16,389 bases of DNA from an uncultured delta proteobacterium (GCA_903930515.1 CAIYYW010000333.1:1-16389), one strand, 5' to 3'; counted from the first letter of the stretch, positions 7,387 through 13,621 are shown. Translations and numbers: made by a program. The notes: generated by a model not told the origin, from the sequence alone.

Positions 7387-9876
7387 TTATTTTTTAGTCA
7401 GCCGGAACACGCCGTCCCAATCCGGGGGAGGCGGGTTTTCCAGATAGGCCTGGGAGCGATCGAGATATACCTTGCTCGGGGAATCCGCCGGGTCCAGTTC
7501 CAGGGCTTTCTTGAAGAGCGAGACCGCTTGGCCGAAATCTTTCGCCCGAAATAGCTCCAAAGCTTTGGCATAGATTTCCACCACTTCTTTTTTCTTCGGA
7601 TCCAATTCCCCCTTCTTGGCCAGCAACTGATAAACCCGGACCGGCTTCTGCTTCCCCACCACGGCCAGCAGGTCCAGCTCGCGGACTTCAACCGAGTCCT
7701 TGGCCTCCTGGTAAGTGGACTCGCTGATCATCAGGTTGGTTCCATAGGCCTTGTTGGCCCCTTCCAATCTGCTGGCCAAATTGACCTCGTCCCCGATCAC
7801 GGTGTAATCCATCCGTCGGGCCGACCCCATATTCCCGACCTTGACCAGACCGGTATTAAGCCCGATCCGGCAATTGATCGCCGGCCATCCCTCCGCGGCC
7901 CATTCCTGGTTCAGCTCCTTAAGCCTCCGGTGCATTTCCAGCGAACTCAGGCAGGCGATCCGGGCGTGATCCGGATAGTCAAACGGCGCCCCGAAGATCG
8001 CCATCACCGCGTCTCCGATATATTTGTCCACCGTGCCCCGGTTCTTGAGCACGATGTCGCTCATCTCGGTCAGGTACTGGTTCAGCAGGTGGACCAGCTT
8101 TTCGGTCGGGAGCTTTTCGCTGATGGAGGTGAAGCCGGCGATGTCCGAGAAGAACACGGTCACCCGTTTGTCTTCCCCGCCCAGCCTGAGTTTATCCGGG
8201 TGGGAGCACAGTTCTTCAATCACCTCCTGCGACAAATATAGGCTGAAGGTATTGCGGATGAACCTCTTTTCCTTTTCCTCCATCGTGTAGTGATAGAGGG
8301 TGATCCCCATATAGATCAGGACCCATGACAAGGTCGGATAGAGCAGGGTCAGGGAATAATGGAGTTGGTTGAACAGATAATAATTGAACCAACTGTATCC
8401 GACCACCAGGATCGCGATCAGGCCGGCGCTGTAGAGCGGACGGATCTTGGGGTAAATCCAACTGAGCAGTATCCCGAGCGCCGCGATCCCCAGGATGTCA
8501 AACGCCCACATCCAGTTCGGCCGGTAGAGTTCGCGGTTATGGAGCGCGTTGTCAATGATATTGGCGTGGCTCATCAGCCCCGGCATGGTCCCGAACGGGG
8601 TGTTCCAGACATCATAAATCCCGACCGCAGTGGGTCCGACCAGAACGATCTTGTCCTTGAAGGCCTGCTCCGGGTTGAATTTTCCGCTTTTCCTCTGCTC
8701 GGCAAAATCATTGATCACATCGTAAAAGCTGTAAAGCTGGAACCGGTTCAGATTGCCCTGATAGTTGATCAGCATCTTGCCGTCTTCATTCACCCGGACC
8801 CGGTAATCGCCGACCCGGACGCTTTCCACCCCGGACTCGTTGACCACCACCACCGGGTCCTGGTTGCCGGCGTAGATCCGGAGCGCTTCCAAAGCCAGGC
8901 TGGGGAATAAAATATAATCCTCCGGTTTTTTTAAATCCTCCAGGAAAGGCCATCCCGCGATCAGGGCCGCGCTGCGGAGCACTCCGTCCGAATCCGCGAC
9001 CGAAGAGAAATATCCGGTGCCGCTGATGTTCCTGGCGAAAATAGGCAGGTTGACCTGGAACCCGAAGATGGGGGTGACGCCCCCGGCTCTCAGGGGCGGG
9101 TTGCTTTTTGACGCGGCCAGGGTACCGGCGTTGGAACCGTATTTATACTTGACGATCTTGATCGCGTATGGCTTAAGTTGCTCCAGGCGGGAAAGGTTTT
9201 CCGCTGCGCTCACCTGTTTGGCCTCGGTGTCGGTCTGATAAAAAATCCAACCCAGGATCTCATTATCAGCGGCAGCCAGGGCGTCCGCCAGGGCCTGATC
9301 GGTGTTGGCCTGTTGTTCCAGGTCATTGACATAAGCCAGGAACGCGTCCCGCTCTTTCCCTTCCATCCCGAGCAGGGCGTCCTTGACCTTCCGGACCTGC
9401 TCGGCTTCCGCGGCCTGGCCTTTGTCCTGGGACAATCTCTTCAACTCCTGGTCCAAAAGCCGGACTGCCTCCCGGTTTTTTTGGGCAAGGCCTTGGCTGC
9501 CTTGGGTCAGATAGTATTCCTTCAGCTTTTCCAGGAATTGGAGGTTGAGGTTCTGGTCCGGCTCGGAAAAAATCACATCCAGCGCAACCATCTTGGGATG
9601 GTATTTATTAATCGCCTTGAAGAATTGCGCCCAATAAATGCGCGGCCAGGGCCATCTCCCCAGCTTGGTCACGCTCTTCTCGTCCATCGCCACCAGCACG
9701 ATCTCCGGCGCGCCCGTTTGCTCTCCCCGGATCCGGAACCGCAGGTCATACGCCTTAGACTCCAGGGCCTCCAGGAACATCGGCCGCTGGTAGATCACAA
9801 TCACCATCAAGATGGTCAGGTAGATGCCGATCCGGAGGGAATTAAGACGGAACAGAAAATTGAGCAGTTTCTTCAT
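7387..9876 (-). CDS. CHASE2-domain class III adenylate cyclase
   Basis: This is a membrane sensor that makes cAMP. I take the ATG at 9876 (829 residues). An in-frame TTG at 9894 is unlikely because it lies beside the -10 box. A signal-anchor helix (about 13-29) leads to an extracytoplasmic CHASE2 domain (about 35-450: FEALESKAYDLRFR-like start, LDVIFSEPD, VLVGPTAVGIYD, NIIDNAL). Three membrane helices follow (about 458-473, 482-500, 508-527). The cyclase domain (about 565-750) has both metal aspartates (Asp578 in FFSDIAGFT, Asp622 in KYIGDAVMAIFG), the adenine-selecting Lys618 and Thr692, and the transition-state Asn699 and Arg703. The Lys plus Thr pair favours ATP over GTP. A TPR-like tail (about 765-812) closes the protein. 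About 80 charged helical residues (111-190) appear inserted in CHASE2. It is the first gene of the signalling operon. Confidence 0.93.
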   Translation of the reverse strand: MKKLLNFLFRLNSLRIGIYLTILMVIVIYQRPMFLEALESKAYDLRFRIRGEQTGAPEIVLVAMDEKSVTKLGRWPWPRIYWAQFFKAINKYHPKMVALDVIFSEPDQNLNLQFLEKLKEYYLTQGSQGLAQKNREAVRLLDQELKRLSQDKGQAAEAEQVRKVKDALLGMEGKERDAFLAYVNDLEQQANTDQALADALAAADNEILGWIFYQTDTEAKQVSAAENLSRLEQLKPYAIKIVKYKYGSNAGTLAASKSNPPLRAGGVTPIFGFQVNLPIFARNISGTGYFSSVADSDGVLRSAALIAGWPFLEDLKKPEDYILFPSLALEALRIYAGNQDPVVVVNESGVESVRVGDYRVRVNEDGKMLINYQGNLNRFQLYSFYDVINDFAEQRKSGKFNPEQAFKDKIVLVGPTAVGIYDVWNTPFGTMPGLMSHANIIDNALHNRELYRPNWMWAFDILGIAALGILLSWIYPKIRPLYSAGLIAILVVGYSWFNYYLFNQLHYSLTLLYPTLSWVLIYMGITLYHYTMEEKEKRFIRNTFSLYLSQEVIEELCSHPDKLRLGGEDKRVTVFFSDIAGFTSISEKLPTEKLVHLLNQYLTEMSDIVLKNRGTVDKYIGDAVMAIFGAPFDYPDHARIACLSSLEMHRRLKELNQEWAAEGWPAINCRIGLNTGLVKVGNMGSARRMDYTVIGDEVNLASRLEGANKAYGTNLMISESTYQEAKDSVEVRELDLLAVVGKQKPVRVYQLLAKKGELDPKKKEVVEIYAKALELFRAKDFGQAVSLFKKALELDPADSPSKVYLDRSQAYLENPPPPDWDGVFRLTKK

Positions 9877-9885
9877 AAGACGGTA

Positions 9886-9914
9886 ATTATACAATTATTA
9901 GGGGGGATTGGCAA
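9886..9914 (-). promoter_or_regulatory. Promoter of the cyclase operon, possibly leaderless
   Basis: On the minus strand, TTGCCA (plus 9909-9914) is followed by a 17-nt spacer and a perfect TATAAT (plus 9886-9891). The -35 box has one mismatch to TTGACA. Only 9 nt (9877-9885) separate the -10 box from the cyclase ATG, so transcription would start about 1-3 nt before the ATG. No Shine-Dalgarno sequence is visible there, which fits a leaderless or nearly leaderless mRNA. Confidence 0.65.
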
Positions 9915-9922
9915 ACTTTAGA

Positions 9923-9942
9923 GGGTGGGTTGGGGGTTGGGG
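9923..9942 (+). other. Potential G-quadruplex next to the cyclase promoter
   Basis: Four G-tracts of at least three (9923-9925, 9927-9929, 9932-9936, 9939-9942) are separated by 1-2 nt, the classic G4 pattern. They sit on the plus strand just upstream of the -35 box, with another G6 run at 9901-9906 inside the promoter spacer. The plus strand is the template for the minus-strand operon. The same stretch can be read as heptameric repeats (ttggggg, ttgggga). Confidence 0.5.
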
Positions 9943-9962
9943 ATTAGCAAAAGCCTATCCCC
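9939..9962 (-). terminator. Stem-loop after acpP
   Basis: Two 10-nt arms (9939-9948 and 9953-9962) pair with two internal mismatches around an AAAA (plus) loop. The hairpin lies 12 nt beyond the acpP stop and before the cyclase promoter, so it could end the fab transcript. It lacks a U-run and is followed on the minus strand by a C-rich tract, so it is not a standard intrinsic terminator. Confidence 0.35.
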
Positions 9963-9974
9963 TGCAATTCCCAA

Positions 9975-10223
9975 TTATTCCGGGATTTCCTTGCCCACCC
10001 GCTGCTCAACATAATCAATGGTGTTTTGGATCGTGCGCATTTTTTCCAGGTCCTCGTCCGGGACTTCCAGGTTGAACTCATCCTCCATAATCAGCACCAG
10101 CTCCCACAGGTCCATTGAGCTGATCCCCAGGTCCTCAATAAAATTAGCCTCCGGCACCACCTTTTCTTTATCAACCTCCAGGTGCTCCAGAATCAACCCG
10201 ATCACCCGATCCTTAACCAGCAT
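9975..10223 (-). CDS. acpP: Acyl carrier protein
   Basis: This small acidic four-helix protein (82 residues) carries the growing acyl chain on 4'-phosphopantetheine during fatty-acid synthesis. The attachment serine is Ser36 in DLGISSMDLWELVL, aligned with the usual DLGADSLDTVEL. The near-universal DSL triplet is here SSM, an uncommon variant that keeps the serine. Helix II with the following acidic MEDEF matches the recognition helix used by fatty-acid enzymes. GGAGG lies 10 nt before the ATG. It is the last gene of the yceD-rpmF-fabD-fabG-acpP group, 95 nt after fabG. It could serve a specialised pathway, but its place after fabD and fabG favours the housekeeping ACP. Confidence 0.9.
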   Translation of the reverse strand: MLVKDRVIGLILEHLEVDKEKVVPEANFIEDLGISSMDLWELVLIMEDEFNLEVPDEDLEKMRTIQNTIDYVEQRVGKEIPE

Positions 10224-10257
10224 TTTATCTTAACCTCCGATTTACCTTTTTGGGAAA

Positions 10258-10296
10258 GCTCGCGGCGCAGACCCCCTGGTCTCTATGTCTGCGAGC
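10258..10296 (-). other. Stem-loop in the fabG-acpP gap
   Basis: The 95-nt gap holds a strong hairpin. Outer arms GCTCGC (10258-10263) and GCGAGC (10291-10296) enclose AGACC-CCCT-GGTCT (10269-10282). An alternative pairing uses GCAGAC (10267-10272) with GTCTGC (10287-10292). There is no T-run, so this is more likely an mRNA processing or stabilising structure ahead of acpP than a terminator. Confidence 0.45.
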
Positions 10297-10318
10297 CTAT
10301 TTATCATTTTATCAGGTT

Positions 10319-11071
10319 TCATCCTAAAAACAATCCTCCATTGATATGGATCACCTGTCCGGTGATATAGCCCGATCCCGGCAGGCATAAAAATCCGGCC
10401 AGTTCCGCCACTTCCTCGGGCCGTCCCGGACGTCCGAGCGGGATCGCCTTCACAATCTCCCGGCGCCTCCCCTCCGGGATTTTTTCGGTCATCGCCGTCT
10501 CAATCAATCCCGGCGCGAGCGCGTTCACCGTTACCCGGTAGGGCGCGAGTTCCAATGCCAGCGACCTGGTCAGCCCGATCAGGCCGGCCTTGCTCGCCGC
10601 ATAATTGGTCTGGCCGACCTGTCCAAGATATGCCACCACCGAGCTTAAGCTGATGATCCGGCCGTAATGCTTCTTCACCATCACCCGGCTCGCGGCCCGG
10701 GCGCAATTGAAAGACCCGGTCAAATTCACCGCGATCACTTCCATCCAGTCCTCAAACTTCATCCTCGGAAGTATTTGGTCCCGGGTGATCCCCGCGTTAT
10801 TGACCAAAATTTCCAGGCCGCCCAATTCCTTCTCCAGCTTTTTCACTTCTTCCTGGACCTGGGCAAAATCGGTTACGGAAAAGCCGGAAAAAACCGCGCT
10901 CCCGCCCTTCGCCTCAATCAGATTGACCGTTTCCTTGCCTGCGGTCTCGACCAGATCGTTGACCGCGATGCTCGCCCCCAGGCTTGAGAGCTTGAAGGCG
11001 ATCTCTCTTCCGATCCCCTGGCCGGCGCCGGTGATCAGGGCCCGCTGCCCGGTTAGTGGTTTGGGATCCAT
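10319..11071 (-). CDS. fabG: 3-oxoacyl-ACP reductase FabG
   Basis: This NADPH-dependent enzyme reduces 3-oxoacyl-ACP to 3-hydroxyacyl-ACP in each elongation cycle. The 250 residues form a classical short-chain dehydrogenase: nucleotide motif TGAGQGIG (14-21), NNAG (91-94), Asn115, catalytic Ser144, and Tyr157-x3-Lys161 in YAASK. The C-terminal SGYITGQVIHINGG is typical of FabG. The frame stays open upstream to 11188, but I chose the ATG at 11071. It gives the normal family length, lies 1 nt after the fabD stop (TGATATG), and the upstream extension only overlaps fabD. It is translated with fabD and followed by acpP, so the role is in housekeeping fatty-acid synthesis. Confidence 0.94.
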   Translation of the reverse strand: MDPKPLTGQRALITGAGQGIGREIAFKLSSLGASIAVNDLVETAGKETVNLIEAKGGSAVFSGFSVTDFAQVQEEVKKLEKELGGLEILVNNAGITRDQILPRMKFEDWMEVIAVNLTGSFNCARAASRVMVKKHYGRIISLSSVVAYLGQVGQTNYAASKAGLIGLTRSLALELAPYRVTVNALAPGLIETAMTEKIPEGRRREIVKAIPLGRPGRPEEVAELAGFLCLPGSGYITGQVIHINGGLFLG

Positions 11072-11072
11072 A

Positions 11073-11999
11073 TCAGAGGATGCTCCTAAGCGACTGGAGG
11101 TCGGCGGTGGTTGAAAAATTAAACACCGGAATCTCCGGCGCGATTTTCTTGACCAACCCGGCCAGAACCCTGCCCGGGCCGATTTCAATAAAGGCCTCCG
11201 GTTTTTTTTCCGTCAATCCCGCGACGGATTCCGACCATCGCACCGGAGAAATCACCTGCCTGGTCAAAATACCCCGGGCCGCTTCCGGTCCCGGATACGG
11301 CTTGGCCTCCAGGTTGGAAATCACCGGGAACTTTAAGGGATGGAAACCGATTCCCGCCAGGAGACGATCCAGCCCTTCCGAAGCGGACCGCATCATCGGA
11401 GAATGGAACGCGCCGCTGACCTTGAGCCGGATTCCCCGGACCCGGCGCTCCTTTAACAGCTTCTGCGCCCGGATCAGGCCGGCATTGGTCCCGGAGATCA
11501 CCGCCTGTCCAGGCGCGTTTAAATTTGCCAAAACCAAAACCTCTCCGGCTCCGGCCTCTTGGCAAACCTTCTCAACCTCTTCCGGCTCCAATCCCAAAAC
11601 CGCGATCATCCCGGCCTCTCCGCCCTTCCCGGCCTCGGCCATCAACTCCCCGCGCTTGCGAGTCAGCCTCAGCCCGTCCGAAAAATCCAAAGCCCCGGCG
11701 CAAACCAGCGCGCTGTACTCGCCCAGGCTGTGGCCGGCGCCCGCGCACGGGACAAAATTGAACTCGCGCTCCAGGATTTTAAAACCGACATAGGAAATCA
11801 GCAGCAAACAGGGCTGGGCGTTCTCGGTCCGGGTCAACTCATCCTCCGGGCCTGCAAAGCATAGTTCCGGGAATTCCAAATCCAAGACCTCGCCCGCGGC
11901 TTGAAATATTTCCCGCGCCTGGGCGAAATCCTGAAACCACTCTTTCCCCATTCCCGGCGTTTGCGATCCCTGTCCGGGGAACAGCGCGACTATCCCCAT
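11073..11999 (-). CDS. fabD: Malonyl-CoA:ACP transacylase FabD
   Basis: This enzyme moves malonyl groups from CoA to ACP, supplying extender units. The 308 residues match the usual length. Motifs are GQGSQ (9-13), the nucleophile elbow GHSLGEYS with Ser91, Arg116 for the malonyl carboxylate, His199 in SGAFHSPMM completing the dyad, and the C-terminal EIGPGRVLAGL. AAGGAGAGGAG lies just before the ATG. It follows rpmF after 40 nt. Most genomes with this gene order place plsX and fabH between rpmF and fabD, but here there is no room for them. The stop is 1 nt from fabG. Confidence 0.95.
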   Translation of the reverse strand: MGIVALFPGQGSQTPGMGKEWFQDFAQAREIFQAAGEVLDLEFPELCFAGPEDELTRTENAQPCLLLISYVGFKILEREFNFVPCAGAGHSLGEYSALVCAGALDFSDGLRLTRKRGELMAEAGKGGEAGMIAVLGLEPEEVEKVCQEAGAGEVLVLANLNAPGQAVISGTNAGLIRAQKLLKERRVRGIRLKVSGAFHSPMMRSASEGLDRLLAGIGFHPLKFPVISNLEAKPYPGPEAARGILTRQVISPVRWSESVAGLTEKKPEAFIEIGPGRVLAGLVKKIAPEIPVFNFSTTADLQSLRSIL

Positions 12000-12039
12000 C
12001 TCCTCTCCTTAAATAATATCAAACCGGTTGAGCGTCTCT

Positions 12040-12222
12040 TCAGACTTCCTCAACCTCTTTCACCGGCCGGCCTTTGTAATAGCCGCAGTACAAGCACACC
12101 CGGTGGGGAAGGATCTTTTCCGCGCAATTCGGACAGGGGATCAGGCTGGGCGGAATCAAATGGTGATGCGCCCGTCTTTTATTCCGACGCGACTTGGAAG
12201 TTCTTTTCTTGGGAACTGGCAT
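12040..12222 (-). CDS. rpmF: 50S ribosomal protein L32
   Basis: This 60-residue basic large-subunit protein opens with the family signature MPVPKKRTSKSRRNKRRAHH. It has a zinc ribbon with Cys30, Cys33, Cys43 and Cys46 (CPNC...CLYC), the zinc-binding form of L32. GAGGG lies 6 nt before the ATG. It follows yceD in the widespread yceD-rpmF pair that precedes fatty-acid genes, which links ribosome and membrane growth. Confidence 0.97.
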   Translation of the reverse strand: MPVPKKRTSKSRRNKRRAHHHLIPPSLIPCPNCAEKILPHRVCLYCGYYKGRPVKEVEEV

Positions 12223-12235
12223 AATCTACCCTCGC

Positions 12236-12259
12236 AAAAAAAATTTTAGATAGTCTAAA
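12236..12259 (-). terminator. AT-rich hairpin with U8 between yceD and rpmF
   Basis: On the minus strand the arms TTTAGA (plus 12254-12259) and TCTAAA (plus 12245-12250) form a 6-bp stem with a 3-nt loop, followed by a run of eight U (plus 12236-12243). The shape is that of an intrinsic terminator, but the stem is weak. It may attenuate read-through from yceD into rpmF, or act together with a downstream signal. Confidence 0.4.
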
Positions 12260-12262
12260 CCA

Positions 12263-12811
12263 TTATTTGTCTAGTTTCAACTCCCGCAACACCCGGAGCC
12301 TGAGATCCCCGGATTCCTTCGCGCAACCACAGCTCTCCAAATTCAAATTCGCGCAGCAGCCCGGGCACACCCCCTTGCAGTCAGGGCTGCACAAAAACTG
12401 GAGCGGAACATCTAATGAGAACTGTTCCCGGAAATACGGGGCCAGGTCCAAAACCGGTCCCTGATAATAAAGATGAGAAAGGTCGTCCGGAGGCAACCCC
12501 TGTTCCTCCTCCCCCTCAACCTTTTCCCCGCCCGGCATCAAAACCAACTCAAACCTGGAATCCAGGGGGTAATCCATCTCCTGTCCGCAGCGCGAGCAGA
12601 AGGTATGGAGCAGCGACTGGATCTTCCCGCGCAGATGAAGGGTATTGCCTTCCTTGCCCAGGCTCCCGGAAAGCTGGATCCGATCCTTGACAAAGCACAG
12701 GTCATTCTCAGTCGTGTATTCCGGGATGTTGCTCAGCCAGCCTCTCTCCAAATCCTCGCTGATCTGGACGGCCTCTTCCGGTAAACGGTCAATGTGAATG
12801 ATTAAGCTCAT
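12263..12811 (-). CDS. yceD: YceD/DUF177 family protein
   Basis: This is a conserved bacterial protein that normally sits directly upstream of rpmF. In E. coli and in plants (DUF177) it has been tied to 23S rRNA accumulation and processing; the exact activity is not settled. The 182 residues show the family layout: FCSRCG (Cys72, Cys75) in the middle, an acidic segment (about 96-112) and the C-terminal CKGVCPGC...C.C region (Cys141-Cys163). It is notably cysteine-rich, with seven cysteines in the last 45 residues, which suggests a metal site. AAGGAG lies about 8 nt before the ATG. It is the first gene of the rpmF-fab transcription unit. Confidence 0.9.
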   Translation of the reverse strand: MSLIIHIDRLPEEAVQISEDLERGWLSNIPEYTTENDLCFVKDRIQLSGSLGKEGNTLHLRGKIQSLLHTFCSRCGQEMDYPLDSRFELVLMPGGEKVEGEEEQGLPPDDLSHLYYQGPVLDLAPYFREQFSLDVPLQFLCSPDCKGVCPGCCANLNLESCGCAKESGDLRLRVLRELKLDK

Positions 12812-12849
12812 CGGCCGGCTCCTTTCTCGCTTCGGCAGGTCTTACTCAA

Positions 12850-12877
12850 AAATTAACACATTTCCCGCTTAAGTCAA
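12850..12877 (-). promoter_or_regulatory. Probable promoter of yceD-rpmF-fab
   Basis: On the minus strand TTGACT (plus 12872-12877) is followed by a 16-nt spacer and TAATTT (plus 12850-12855), about 38 nt before the yceD ATG. The -35 box is good (5 of 6). The -10 box is poor (3 of 6), so the position is tentative. Confidence 0.4.
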
Positions 12878-12891
12878 ATCCATCGGCCCGG

Positions 12892-12933
12892 AAGTCCGGG
12901 GGCTGAAGTCTGGATCCTGGAGTCCCAAGTCCT
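12892..12933. repeat. Degenerate heptameric repeat tract
   Basis: Near-copies of AAGTCC begin at 12892, 12906, 12920 (as GAGTCC) and 12927, with spacings of 14, 14 and 7 bp. The stretch divides into six 7-bp units related to a consensus near gagtcctg. It lies between the two divergent promoters. Similar 7-bp phasing appears at 9930-9950, 13570-13597 and 15106-15126. Confidence 0.5.
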
Positions 12934-13001
12934 GGAATTACCCCCGAAACCCCCAGATTTAGGGCAAGTTGAAAAAAAATCGCTACAGATTGATTTTTTG
13001 C

Positions 13002-13030
13002 TTGACAAGTGATTAAGATTATGGTAAATA
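13002..13030 (+). promoter_or_regulatory. Promoter of the 76-aa gene
   Basis: A perfect TTGACA (13002-13007), a 17-nt spacer and TAAATA (13025-13030) precede the small gene by 34 nt in an AT-rich stretch. The -35 overlaps a short palindrome, CTTG-A-CAAG. The -10 matches only 3 of 6, but the spacing is ideal and AT content is high. Confidence 0.6.
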
Positions 13031-13064
13031 TGTGCTTAATTAAATAAAATTAAGGGGCGTAAGG

Positions 13065-13295
13065 ATGGCGGATAAAATTGACAAGCTTTTGGAGAGCAAT
13101 TTCCGGCTCGACCCCTGTTATGTGCCGGCGATGCTCAAGGTTTCCACCAAACTCCAAGGCTCTGATGACGCCCACCTGGACGAGTTATTGGAAGGCACTT
13201 TAAGCTCGTCCAACCTGACCCGGCAGGACCTGGAAACCTACATTGACCTGCACCGGGACGAGTTGGAGGAAGAAGCGAAAAGACTTGTCTTTTGA
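13065..13295 (+). CDS. Small acidic protein of unknown function (76 aa)
   Basis: I do not recognise this family. The 76 residues are acidic and predicted mostly helical, with a C-terminal amphipathic helix rich in Asp and Glu (about 52-73: LTRQDLETYIDLHRDELEEE). There is one cysteine (Cys18), and no membrane segment, signal peptide or zinc motif. The gene is convincing because AAGGGG lies 7 nt before the ATG, a good promoter lies upstream, and no other long frame explains the interval. It is divergent from yceD. The following 350 bp hold no gene, so it is probably monocistronic with a structured 3' end. A helical adaptor or regulatory role is possible but only a guess. Confidence 0.75.
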   Translation: MADKIDKLLESNFRLDPCYVPAMLKVSTKLQGSDDAHLDELLEGTLSSSNLTRQDLETYIDLHRDELEEEAKRLVF

Positions 13296-13303
13296 ACAGG
13301 AGC

Positions 13304-13397
13304 CTATTTGCCAGGGGCGGCATTGGGAGATTGAGCGGAATCGCCAGGGGGCTGAGAAGGGATGGGAACGGAAAGATACGCTGACCCTGGCAAATAG
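13304..13397 (+). repeat. 13-bp inverted repeat, possible structured RNA or 3' UTR
   Basis: CTATTTGCCAGGG (13304-13316) and its exact reverse complement (13385-13397) enclose 68 bp, starting 9 nt after the stop of the 76-aa gene. The region 13296-13645 contains no supported gene. It also contains a related direct copy, AGGAGCCT followed by TTTGGCC, near 13426, next to a GCCGG/CCGGC stem. I could not match it to 6S RNA, SRP RNA, tmRNA, RNase P RNA or a known riboswitch by eye. Confidence 0.5.
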
Positions 13398-13569
13398 CCT
13401 CTTGCATTTAGCGGCCGGGATCCAGGAGCCTTTGGCCGGCATATGTTTCCCAGTTCAACTTTCCAACGGACTTGATTAAAAAAGAAACCAGAAAGCGGGA
13501 AAAGGGGTCTAAATCTACGCCTGCGGAAGATCCTAATGTCCGGACGCTTGCGCGGGGGTAAAAAGAGCG

Positions 13570-13597
13570 GGGTCAAGGGTCAAAGACTCCGGTTGAA
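13570..13597 (+). repeat. Heptameric repeat upstream of htrA
   Basis: GGGTCAA occurs twice in perfect tandem (13570-13576 and 13577-13583), followed by two degenerate 7-bp units up to 13597. It runs into the -35 box of the htrA promoter. Confidence 0.5.
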
Positions 13598-13621
13598 ATC
13601 AAAAGCTAAAGGTGATATTTT
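13593..13621 (+). promoter_or_regulatory. Probable htrA promoter
   Basis: TTGAAA (13593-13598), a 17-nt spacer and TATTTT (13616-13621) precede htrA by 24 nt. A TGA directly before the -10 box resembles the extended -10 (TGn) motif. No sigma-E-like element was seen. Confidence 0.5.

Noticed and set aside
9877-9894. TTG start that would lengthen the cyclase by six residues
   Set aside because: It lies beside the -10 box and has no ribosome-binding site; the ATG at 9876 begins a typical MKKLL membrane anchor.
9877-9974. Crp operator controlling the cyclase operon
   Set aside because: No TGTGA-N6-TCACA-like symmetrical site is visible; only a short direct repeat ATAATT around the -10 box, which is too weak to call.
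11072-11188. 39-residue N-terminal extension of FabG
   Set aside because: It lies entirely inside fabD in another frame, has no SDR similarity, and the ATG at 11071 gives the standard length right after the fabD stop.
13243-13479. 78-aa plus-strand frame overlapping the end of the 76-aa gene
   Set aside because: It has no ribosome-binding site, low-complexity composition, and spans the inverted repeat, which suggests RNA structure rather than coding.
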